NCBI GenBank assembly: GCA_030248225.1
Contig: JASANE010009921.1
Coordinates: forward strand, 1 to 64,000
Direction of reading: 5' to 3'
Length of the DNA stretch: 64,000 nt
Origin: Trileptium ribeirensis
Lineage: Eukaryota; Nematoda; Enoplea; Enoplida; Thoracostomopsidae
Below, in pieces: positions 46,339 to 57,134 of the stretch. Under the pieces are notes generated by a model that saw only the letters and a list, made by a program, of their open reading frames with translations, was not told where the DNA came from and searched no databases. The position numbers and the translations under genes are program-made. Position 1 is the first letter of the stretch. The number at the start of each line of letters is the position of its first letter.

Positions 46339-47937
46339 CCAAAATATCCGAGTTTGTTAATTTAAGATCTTTCAATATTAACTTCTGACTCCTGGACTGA
46401 TGGGTTTATAAATAGGCTTTACCCCTTTCAAACCCACTGAGGCTAAATGTCCAAGCAGCGCGCACTACGCTGAGTCGCCTCAAGTAAATTCATCGTGTGC
46501 TGTATGCTTGCACGTGTATTGTTCGTTAGCGCAGTTTTTTTATATAAACAAGCTTCAGCAAATACAGCTACGCGGTGCTTGAGTTTGTCAAACATTGAAC
46601 GATAAACAAATTAATTGTGGAATGAAACTTTTTAATTTAATAAAAAATTCTCGTACACACAGCCGATTCGCCAGTTGATGCGTGGTGTTGAGGGCAAACA
46701 TAGTAGTTCCTGGTCATACAAACTTCACGCTGTGGTTATCATTGCGATTAAAAGATCGTTTACAGCAATATAACTGTGTATCATACCTGTGCCTGGATCA
46801 TAAAATTTTTTTATAAGAATCGACGCATACGACATTAAACTATACGCTGCGATATTGTAAATTTGTGATCAGTCAAATCTAAACAAAACTTGTATTCGCA
46901 TAATTGTACAATGGTATTCGTCCGCTGATTTTTCTTATCTTCACATCATATCATTATTTTTTCCATATATTATTGCATCAAATACTTCACATCAATCGAA
47001 AATTGGATTTTTAATCGATACAGAAGCTATAAATTAAGATAATTGATAGGTTTGCGCGTCACGACACCATCGAATTTGGTGGCCTTTTGAAATATTTAAA
47101 AGCTAAAAATTAATTTGAATTTTTAGAAAATCATTTCCGTATATACCTGTTCAAAAATTGAAAAAACCATATGATTTCAGACCATTGCAAAAAGATACAT
47201 TTAGATATTTTTTTCTATATTATTAAATTTTTATACTAAGAATTGTTGACGTCAAGTACTGTCGAATCGAAAATTGGTATATCGCAGTTGATTTTTGCAT
47301 ATTGATGGGATTTCGCTTCAAAAAAGAGGCAGCGATCTTAGAACGGTGTGAGTATCTGCAATATATTCTGTATTTTTAGACATCATGCTGAAAAGTTTAG
47401 GCGTGTTATATTAGATAACAATGCATACATTTTAACCTACGCATTATACCATGAGTCTAAATGTATATTGAGAATCAATACTTTAACTGAGAGTTTATCC
47501 TCTACTGTACGTGCGTGATCGTACTTGTCTCTGCACGAGGTTCCAGAGAAGTCCAACAACACCCCTAAATGACCCGGTGACTAGTGTACAAGAGCCGTAG
47601 CCGAACGATTCAGGCTTATTTCATCAACGAGGCGAATGTTTATTCAAAATGTTGTACGAAATAAACATTAATTTATGTATGAAAGAGTTAAGCAATTCAA
47701 GCTGTAAATAAATCTACATTATATAAAATATTACCCGCGATATTCCAAGACAGAGAAAATAAAACGTAAATATTCCTAGATCGTTCTATTAACATCTCAT
47801 AATACCAACCACCTTTTCCTTGTACATGAAATATTTATGATCGTATCAATATTTTTTTGCATTATATTAGGATCCAATATATGTGAGCAACACCATCGAA
47901 CGTAGAATAGAATCTCAGATGGGCAAAATACATTTAC
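46339..47937. other. Non-coding stretch
   Basis: No gene recognised. AT-rich throughout, with short open frames only. Confidence 0.4.
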
Positions 47938-48875
47938 GTTTTGTGTAAATGACCAGGCTTTCATTCATAGAGCACATATCAATTGTGCAAATACAGCAAT
48001 ATACACCGAAATAATCTACACAATTTCCAGAAAATGTTCCCTTCAAAACACATGTAAATGACCAGTAGTTCATAGATCACATGTGCATCACACAATTTCC
48101 AGAAAATGTACCTTCAAAACACATGTAAATGACCAGTAGTTCATATATCACATGTGCATTACACAATTTCCAGAAAATGTGCCCTTCAAAACACATGTAA
48201 ATGACCAGTAGTTCATAGATCACATGTTCATCACATAATTTCCAGAAAATGTACCTTCAAAACACATGTAAATAACCAGTAGTTCATATATCACATGTGC
48301 ATTACACAATTTCCAGAAAATGTACCCTTCAAAACACATGTAAATGACCAGTAGTTCATAGATGACATGTGCATCACACAATTTCCGGAAAATGTACCCT
48401 TCAAAACACATGTAAATGACCAGTAGTTCATAGATCACATGTGCATTACACAATTTCCAGAAAATGTATCTTCCAAAACACATGTAAATGACCAGTAGTT
48501 CATATATCACATGTGCATTACACAATTTCCAGAAAATGTACCCTTCAAAACACATGTAAATGACCAGTAGTTCATAGATCACATGTGCATCACACAATTT
48601 CCGGAAAATGTACCCTTCAAAACACATGTAAATGACCAGTAGTTCATAGATCACATGTGCAGTGCACAATTTCCAGAAAATGTATCTTCCAAAACACATG
48701 TAAATGACCAGTAGTTCATAGATCACATGTGCATTACACAATTTCCAGAAAATGTATCTTCCAAAACACATGTAAATGACCAGTAGTTTATAGATCACAT
48801 GTCAATTCTGCAAATACAGCAACATATGTACTGAAATAACGTACACAATTGCCAGAATTGTACCTTCTAACATTG
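47938..48875 (+). repeat. Tandem array, 72-bp unit, about 11 copies, with longer terminal units
   Basis: The internal unit contains ACACATGTAAATGACCAGTA, GTTCATAGATCACATGTGCA and CACAATTTCCAGAAAATGTA; period 71-73 bp. The first unit (about 47945-48040) and the last (about 48768-48870) carry an extra 30-35 bp segment, GTGCAAATACAGCAATATAC or TCTGCAAATACAGCAACATA and following bases, that the internal units lack. The 192-codon open frame on the minus strand is an artefact of the period. It is unrelated to the 72-bp array at 36.7 kb. Confidence 0.9.
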
Positions 48876-48940
48876 GTATTAAAACCGATATACACATTAT
48901 AACTGTATATATGTTGTATAAATGCAAAAATGAACAAAAA

Positions 48941-51812
48941 AATCTCTACATTATAGATTGCAGCATATTAACATTTGCGTTTACCCTATCTAATAAATCT
49001 TGTTCAATCTTCTTCGGCTACGGGTTCGTTAATTCATATTTAAATTGCACCGGTTGAAGTCAACTGCCAACTTTAGCTCAGCACAAATAATAAGTTGTTC
49101 TTGTGAATAAAGGATATCAATTTTGTACAAGAATCTCTACATTATAGATTGCAGCATGTTAGCATTTGCATTAACCCTATCTAATAAATCTTGTTCAATC
49201 TTCTTCGGCTACGGGTTCGTTAATTCATATTTAAATTGCACCGGTTGAAGTCAACTGCCAACTTTAGCTCAGCACAAATAATAAGTTGTTCTTGTGAATA
49301 AAGGATATCAATTTTGTACAAGAATCTCTACATTATAGATTGCAGCATATTAACATTTGCGTTTACCCTATCTAATAAATCTTGTTCAATCTTCTTCGGC
49401 TACGGGTTCGTTAATTCATATTTAAATTGCACCGGTTGAAGTCAACTGCCAACTTTAGCTCAGCACAAATAATAAGTTGTTCTTGTGAATAAAGGATATC
49501 AATTTTGTACAAGAATCTCTACATTATAGATTGCAGCATATTAACATTTGCGTTTACCCTATCTAATAAATCTTGTTCAATCTTCTTCGGCTACTGGTTC
49601 GTTAATTCATATTTAAATTGCACCGGTTGAAGTCAACTGCCAACTTTAGCTCAGCACAAATAATAAGTTGTTCTTCTGAATAAAGGATATCAATTTTGTA
49701 CAAGAATCTCTACATTATAGATTGCAGCATATTAACATTTGCGTTTACCCTATCTAATAAATCTTGTTCAATCTTCTTCGGCTACTGGTTCGTTAATTCA
49801 TATTTAAATAGCACCGGTTGAAGTCAACTGCCAACTTTAGCTCAGCACAAATAATAAGTTGTTCTTCTGAATAAAGGATATCAATTTTGTACAAGAATCT
49901 CTACATTATAGATTGCAGCATATTAGCATTTGCATTTACCCTATCTAATAAATCTTGTTCAATCTTCTTCGGCTACGGGTTCGTTAATTCATATTTAAAT
50001 TGCACCGGTTGAAGTCAACTGCCAACTTTAGCTCAGCACAAATAATAAGTTGTTCTTGTGAATAAAGGATATCAATTTTGTACAAGAATCTCTACATTAT
50101 AGATTGCAGCATATTAACATTTGCGTTTACCCTATCTAATAAATCTTGTTCAATCTTCTTCGGCTACGGGTTCGTTAATTCATATTTAAATTGCACCGGT
50201 TGAAGTCAACTGCCAACTTTAGCTCAGCACAAATAAAAAGTTGTTCTTGTGAATAAAGGATATCAATTTCGTAAGAGAACTCTACATTATAGATTGCAGC
50301 ATATTAACATTTGCGTTTACCCTATCTAATAAATCTTGTTCAATCTTCTTCGGCTACGGGTTCGTTAATTCATATTTAAATTGCACCGGTTGAAGTCAAC
50401 TGCCAACTTTAGCTCAGCACAAATAACAAGTTGTTCTTGTGAATAAAGGATATCAATTTTGTACAAGAATCTCTACATTATAGATTGCAGCATATTATCA
50501 TTTGCATTTACCTATCTAATAAATCTTGTTCAATCTTCTTCGGCTACGGGTTCGTTAATTCATATTTAAATTGCACCGGTTGAAGTCAACTGCCAACTTT
50601 AGCTCAGCACAAATAATAAGTTGTTCTTGTGAATAAAGGATATCAATTTTGTACAAGAATCTCTACATTATAGATTGCAGCATATTAACATTTGCGTTTA
50701 CCATATCTAATAAATCTTGTTCAATCTTCTTCGGCTACGGGTTCGTTAATTCATATTTAAATTGCACCGGTTGAAGTCAACTGCCAACTTTAGCTCAGCA
50801 CAAATAATAAGTTGTTCTTGTGAATAAAGGATATCAATTTTGTACAAGAATCTGTACATTATAGATTGCAGCATATTAGCATTTCCATTTACCCTATCTA
50901 ATAAATCTTGTTCAATCTTCTTCGGCTACGGGTTCGTTAATTCATATTTAAATTTCACCGGTTGAAGTCAACTGCCAACTTTAGCTCAGCACAAATAATA
51001 AGTTGTTCTTGTGAATAAAGGATATCAATTTTGTACAAGAATCTCTACATTATAGATTGCAGCATATTAACATTTGCGTTTACCCTATCTAATAAATCTT
51101 GTTCAATCTTCTTCGGCTACGGGTTCGTTAATTCATATTTAAATTGCACCGGTTGAAGTCAACTGCCAACTTTAGCTCAGCACAAATAATAAGTTGTTCT
51201 TGTGAATAAAGGATATCAATTTTGTACAAGAATCTCTACATTATAGATTGCAGCATATTAGCATTTGCATTTACCTATCTAATAAATCTTGTTCAATCTT
51301 CTTCGGCTACGGGTTCGTTAATTCATATTTAAATTGCACCGGTTGAAGTCAACTGCCAACTTTAGCTCAGCACAAATAATAAGTTGTTCTTGTGAATAAA
51401 GGATATCAATTTTGTACAAGAATCTCTACATTATAGATTGCAGCATATTAACATTTGCGTTTACCCTATCTAATAAATCTTGTTCAATCTTCTTCGGCTA
51501 CGGGTTCGTTAATTCATATTTAAATTGCACCGGTTGAAGTCAACTGCCAACTTTAGCTCAGCACAAATAATAAGTTGTTCTTGTGAATAAAGGATATCAA
51601 TTTTGTACAAGAATCTCTACATTATAGATTGCCGCATATTAACATTTGCGTTTACCCTATCTAATAAATCTTGTTCAATCTTCTTCGGCTATGGGTTCGT
51701 TAATTCATATTTAAATTGCACCGGTTGAAGTCAACTGCCAACTTTAGCTCAGCACAAATAATAAGTTGTTCTTGTAAATAATAAAAAGATATCAATTTTG
51801 TATAAGAATCTA
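48941..51812 (+). repeat. Tandem array, 191-bp unit, about 15 copies
   Basis: Unit starts AATCTCTACATTATAGATTG at 48941, 49132, 49323, 49514 and so on. It includes CTTCTTCGGCTACGGGTTCG, the partial palindrome CACCGGTTGAAGTCAACTGC and GGATATCAATTTTGTACAAG. Copies are more than 95% alike by eye. Variants (CTACTGGTTC in units 4-5; ATTAGCATTTGCAT in several units; TTCTTCTGAATAAAG in units 4-5) mark sub-blocks. The last unit is broken near 51775. No coding potential. Confidence 0.95.
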
Positions 51813-52183
51813 AGACTATCATAGTCAGGACAACGAGGCGAACATCCTCTATATGTTATATAAAGTACAGTGGTGTATTTCTATAGAAATGTAGAGTTTA
51901 TTCCTTCAGTGCAGCCCTTCTACTGTGGCGCATCCAGAAATTTCTGACAGTGGCGATTTTGCTAATTTTTTCGACAGGAAAGAGGTATTTTACTGAAAAA
52001 TTTTCAACCACTATTTAAGTAACTATCATTAATTTCCTGAGCATATTTAACGTTTGTGTAGTATGTATTTACTCAGACAGGCGAGGGGGGCAAGGTGCGG
52101 TCGTCAAGTCCCGCCCCAGTACTGGATCCACCGGTGTCGTTCCCTTGTTTCATTCCACGGCCCATGTCAACTTTAGGGTCCGG
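51813..52183. other. Short stretch with possible hAT-like debris
   Basis: TGTGGCGCATCCAGAAATTT (51924) and, inverted, CCCCAGTACTGGATCCACCG (52113) resemble eroded hAT ends about 200 bp apart, but no matching target duplication is seen. Confidence 0.3.
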
Positions 52184-52348
52184 ACGTTATAATGTTATAA
52201 AAAAGAACAGCTAAAAGCGTGGATTCGGGAGGGGGCGCTAGCCCCCCCACTTAAGCTTAGGCTTAGTGCGTGGCTCATATAGAGACCTTAGCTTAGGCTA
52301 AGACTAAGGCTTAGGCTTTGTATATCGAGTACGGTATGACATGCATTA
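52184..52348 (+). repeat. Dispersed repeat family, copy C
   Basis: ACGTTATAATGTTATAA, GGATTCGGGAGGGGGCGCTA, CTTAGGCTTAGTGCG, CCTTAGCTTAGGCTAAGACT and ATATCGAGTACGGTATGACA in the order seen in copies A and B. This copy is the longest and best preserved. Confidence 0.75.
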
Positions 52349-55059
52349 TACTTCGGCAACTAAAGTTGACATGGGCCCATTCCGCTATCGCTCAGAAAAT
52401 ATGATCTGTCATATTTATATTCGAATCGGCAGTGTAAAACTAATGCTGTAGAATTTTGTGGAAGATTTTACAGCAATTGTTAATTAAGTTTAGCAACAAT
52501 TGATGTTAAAATTTTGCTCAGGAACTTTCCTTAATAGTTACAATACAGAAAATAATGTACCGTTAATATTCTATCGCATATCATGCATCGTATTGTCTGA
52601 AGTAAAAAATTGAAAATTTCGCATTTCTCGCTGTCACTGTGTCTGTCTTCGAAATCATACTTAGCTGCGATTAAAACTGATTAAAGCACAAAACAAGTAA
52701 TCTATATCGCATTTAGTATAGGCTGCGCCCTAAAGATGCAGCATTACTAAAGACTCATGTCTTACGCCATAAGGTACAATCCTTCACTCTTGCGCCATGG
52801 GTTCAGTAAATTATCGAAGCCTTTGCAAATATTTGAATTCTAACCATATCAGTGAAAAATCTAATATCGTAAAAATTAACATTTTGACGAAACAAGTAAA
52901 ATTATACATCGAACTAATATTTACTCAGCTAGTCCCGAATATATTCATCAGGAACAAACTATGAGCGACTTTTATGAAACTTCGCTAAAATTTAGTTTAC
53001 AGATTTCAACGGCGCGGCATCATGGATTGGCTATTTCGAGTATCGAAGCATATTTGTAAATAGTTGTCCGCGTACCGGTCTTATGCTTGATCCAGCAATT
53101 CCCATAATAGCCTCACCAGCATATTCTTTCTAAATCTCTAAAGATTCTCTAAGACACTGTAAAGAAGCTTTAAGCTCTAAAGAATTTTGGTGCCACTTTG
53201 TATCATTTTGCGTTATATTTCTTGCAAATGTATGTTCTCCGCTGCCGTCTAGTTTGAGTCTATTTACCAATAATCTGAGGGGAAAAAACAGTAATTCTAT
53301 GATTTAGTCTCTCATAGAATGGTTAAAAAATATATAAAGCATTTTAGAGAGCTACAATGCAAATAAAAGTACAGGGGTGTAGAAAGGGATACAAGGGAAC
53401 TATTTTCGAGTAACGAAGATCCTACCTATGGTCCTCCTCACAATTTTCCCACAGCTACACCCCATCTCCAGTCTTTTTAGTGATGTCCTGCGGCTAGTCG
53501 CAAAAGACTAACCGTGTCCTCGATAAATGACAAACCTTTTATTCCATAAAATGCTTATGTATAAAATTATAAATACAAAAAAGTCTTCGTTCAAACACAA
53601 AATAAATTAATAAAGTAGCAATGTTTCAAGCATTTCTGAACTCGGCGACTCGAATAATAATTATGTGGACGGCGATAATATGAAAAGATAAACTTTTGAT
53701 GCTTAACTTGGTCAAACGCTAATCGCATCGTGGGATTTGGCACGAATTCAGTGGGTAGTGGTCCAGACCGGAAAATATATGCTTGTCGTTTTGAATTAAA
53801 GCATAGTTATCGTTTTGTGAAGTTTGCTGTGTGTAAATCAACGACCGTTACAAAACGCCAAGACTATGTTATTAGATATTTTTTTCAAATCAAAATATCT
53901 AATAACAGCAGCAGTATACGTACATATGCTAAGATTTGTATCTAAATTCGCTTGAACAGTTGTGCGTTATTATTGCAGCCGCCAGTATGTGATATTGTTT
54001 TCGTCTTTTCTTCGTAGACTTCAATTAGCTAGGTCCTCTTTGATAAGCTAGCGTAGCCTTACTCTAAATACTATCATGTATCCCCACTTATTCCTTAACA
54101 TTTTCATCAAATCGCCGGTCAAAATCGGCGGCAGACCTGCAATGCGAAACGAGGCATACATACCACTACGCCATTCAGCACGTGAAATTTTTGCCTAAGT
54201 TATATAATTTATTGGAATAAGAGTCCAGTTAATACACAAAAGAGATAAAGAACCTTGAATAATGATAAATAAAATGTTTTAAATACTGACTGGATTGCTC
54301 ATTTATTCATAAGCCAAAGGATTTTTATTTCTGTTACTGTCTTAACTTTCATCATTTTTCAATTTAAAAAACATTGTAGAAAATTGGCAGACTGCACTTC
54401 ATGATTCATACCCAAATTAAAAATTCAATGGCTTTAGAGAAGCATTTGCTATGTTTTAATGAAAAATAGCCTCTGTCATATGCTTAGCTTGTTGAAATAT
54501 TGAAACGAGCGGCCAATTCGTACACAAGGCAATGTGGAGAACTAAGTTAGGAAGCGCCAAACGAGCGATAATCGCTTTTAAGTGAACATTTTGAAAATAT
54601 TAGTTTATCTTTCAAACCATCAGGTTTCATACCGCGATAAGAGCATGTTAATCGGGGATAAACTTGCGAAATTTGCAAAATGGAACGATGTATTAAAATG
54701 CTCATAATCTTTCTAAAATTTCAGAAAAAGCTATGATTCTAAAATTCTCTAACCGAGCATCTATAATTTATGTAATCGACTGTTAAGTTGAAACTTGGTG
54801 CGATTGTGGCGGTAAAGTTTATAGAAATCAGTTATATAGTCTTCCTTACTTAAAGTTGAAGCATAAACGTAGTAATGTTAATATGCATATACGTAATTGG
54901 TATAAATACAAACTCATTGTACTGTCTGAAATACCATTTATAAAAAAAACGAATGGTAGCAGAGCGAAGAATACCATCGCACAACCGTCCAACGTCAAAA
55001 AATTGATCTTTTTAAGTGCTAAAATTGCTAAAAGTTGTACTAGCTATGCATACGGCGTC
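52349..55059. other. AT-rich stretch without a recognised gene
   Basis: Contains a perfect 15-bp hairpin (53868-53882 with 53892-53906) and a small inverted repeat GGGGTGTAG / CTACACCCC (53374 and 53455) that may be a short MITE. Open frame 53730-53945 shows no domain. Confidence 0.4.
53868..53906. repeat. Perfect 15-bp hairpin
   Basis: GTTATTAGATATTTT (53868-53882) pairs with AAAATATCTAATAAC (53892-53906) around a 9-base loop. The function is unknown. Confidence 0.85.
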
Positions 55060-56250
55060 AAGACAACAAGAACGCAACAGAGAAGGCATGCAAAAGACAG
55101 ACAGGGTAGGGACGGACAACGTTTTTTTCTTTCACTTACACATAGCTGAACCTGACCGAGGCGGACGTGCGGGCTAGGAATGAAGGAGACAGAAGCAGAA
55201 GAAGGAGACGCAGCCATGACCGTAGTAGCTAAGCCCAAAGACGACACGACTACAGTGACCGAGACCCAGGAGAAAGACAGAAGCCCCACGACCGCGACCG
55301 TCCCTACCCCCGGACCCGAAACAGAAACAAAACGGGAGGGGGAGGCACCGCAACTAAACGCAAACATGAAGGTCATACAGTACGAACCTTCACAAGAACC
55401 CTGGACTAAGATAACAGGCTTAACCACCGGAAGAAAACTAGTCTCCGGAACAGGACCAGAAAAGATAAAAAAAAGGAGGAAGGAAGGGGAACCAAACATC
55501 CACAGTTGTGAGTATAAACCGACCCTGTCTAGGACAACCCCGCACCAAGACAGACGAGACACAACCCCTACGAGACTAAACCGCTGCAGAACTATCCGAA
55601 ACAGAACTAGAAAGCCATAGGCAGGGAAACGATAGAGTAGGAGATAGTGCTAACAAAATTAGCCATTAGGATACGGATGAGGGAACTCCTGGGAAATCTA
55701 CGGATGAACGATATGGAGTTAGATTACTCTGGGGATTCATTCCCGAATTGCCAGAGAAACAAACAACAGAAGAAAAACACAAGAATACCCACAACAAACA
55801 CATAAGACTCTACATTCGCTGCAAACCTCAACGGAAACCCATACTATGACCCATCTGCAAAGGCAACAACATAATAGGCAAAAGAGGAAAACGAAAAAAA
55901 CTAAAAAAACCAATAGACTCAAGAAGGACAATGAAAGGCAGATGAGCTATAAAGAAAAACAAAGCTAAGCAACGCTGAAGAAAAAGATGGCAACAGCTGA
56001 AAATACCAGGAGAGACCAGGAGAGCGAGGAAAGCGGACGCAAAGGGTGGGAGGGACAGGTCAGGGAAGGCGGGAAAACGAACTGCAAAGAAATGCCTGCT
56101 CGGGAAAGCGGTGGAGGGAAAAGCGGGGGTAAAAAAGCGCAGGGAGTGAAACAAGAAGAGTCGGGGCATGAAGAATAAGGATAGTGGAAAACGGATGGGA
56201 CGGCACCGCCAGGGACCCCCCCCCGGGTAACCCCCCCCCCGGGTAAGCCC
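55060..56250 (+). other. GC-rich, purine-rich block with a 146-codon open frame
   Basis: About 50% GC in an AT-rich setting, with strong purine bias on the plus strand. The frame 55180-55620 (ATG start) encodes a polar, Thr/Pro/Glu/Lys-rich protein (TVTETQEKDRSPTTATVPTP; later KIKKRRKEGEPNIHS) ending in an Arg-rich tail. A second purine-rich frame lies at 55987-56178 (ESEESGRKGWEGQVREGG). The block ends with two C-runs, each followed by CGGGTAA (56216-56246). It could be the 5' end or ORF1/gag of an unrecognised retroelement. I cannot name it. Confidence 0.45.
55180..55620 (+). CDS. Hypothetical polar protein, possibly retroelement-derived
   Basis: 146 codons from the ATG at 55180 to the TAG at 55618-55620. 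No membrane segment, no Cys/His finger and no domain are recognised. Low-complexity acidic N-terminus (KETEAEEGDA), Thr/Pro-rich middle and basic C-terminus (TRLNRCRTIRNRTRKP). The opposite strand is also open over most of this length, which weakens the coding case. It stands alone, with no visible splice sites that I trust. Confidence 0.25.
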   Translation: MKETEAEEGDAAMTVVAKPKDDTTTVTETQEKDRSPTTATVPTPGPETETKREGEAPQLNANMKVIQYEPSQEPWTKITGLTTGRKLVSGTGPEKIKKRRKEGEPNIHSCEYKPTLSRTTPHQDRRDTTPTRLNRCRTIRNRTRKP

Positions 56251-56288
56251 CTTTGTACAAACAAACTGTTTCTAGATCATTAAATGTA

Positions 56289-56313
56289 GGGTAAACTCGG
56301 CTAAGGTGGACAC
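56289..56313 (+). repeat. Left terminal inverted repeat of the Tigger-like element
   Basis: 25 bp identical, in reverse complement, to 59423-59447. Flanked by the TA target site. TGGACAC closes the repeat and recurs at 56321, 56719, 56741 and 56760. Confidence 0.95.
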
Positions 56314-57134
56314 TCGGTTAAGATGGACACTTTTCAATTTTTTTCCAAAATATTAAGGTCTCATTGGCTAACCACATAATGCTGACAATTTGTTTTTTGT
56401 CACGTGACTGTTACGAATGTTTTCTATTGGCCACAGCAGCCACGTTTGAAAATTTTGATTCGCTGTTGAGCAATTAGTTCGAAATGGCGCCCTATTTTTA
56501 TTACTTGTTTTTTTAACTTTGTATACAGAAATTTAAACTATTTTTCAGGCTTTAATGACGAGCTCTTTTGTTGTGCCACCAGAAATATTTTTATACTGAA
56601 ATGATCGTAGGGATGTCTAGTATATTACTATTATTTCAATTTTCACTGTTACAGCTTACCTGTTGGACCATGGATTATTTTCCACATAGCTCAATTTTTC
56701 TGTGTATTGTTCACAAAGTGGACACTCATTATGTATGAAATGGACACTTGCTTGTTAGGTGGACACACATGGCTCAGCTTTACCTATTGTCTCGAAAATT
56801 ACCAAGGCATGTTGTATATGCCTAATATAAAATACAGTGAGGGGGCAACACAGTGTGAGGGCAGCGTCATTTGGCATAGACCAGCTGGGGTGGGGCATGT
56901 GCCCCGAAATTAGACTGGGGCATGGCGTATAGTTTGCCCCCTCCCCAAAAATTCTGCTGCCCCTACCTTTTTACTATTTTGCAACGACAGTTGTCTCATG
57001 AGATTGGTGGCTTTATATCGTCCAAATTTGTATTAACCATTCTCGCATAAGAAACTAAAAGCTGAACCACAGCACCACCGATCGAAAACGCCCACAAGAG
57101 TAATACGAAGCCGGCCCTGTAAACGAACTATTAA

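Noticed and set aside
48220..48798. 192-codon minus-strand frame as a Tyr/Cys-rich protein
   Set aside because: It is the 72-bp satellite read in an open phase.
36739..51812. CRISPR array
   Set aside because: The repeats are directly abutting with no unique spacers, there are no cas genes, and the window is eukaryotic.
52240..52320. TTAGGC-like telomere repeats
   Set aside because: Only scattered degenerate copies inside the dispersed repeat; no regular hexamer array.
55044..55562. 172-codon minus-strand frame
   Set aside because: Mirror of the purine-rich plus-strand block; Ser/Val/Cys-rich composition without domains.
56835..57119. Nested hAT element inside the Tigger-like transposon
   Set aside because: CAGTGAGGGGG and GCCGGCCCTG look like hAT ends, but flanking 8-mers (ATAAAATA and TAAACGAA) do not match.
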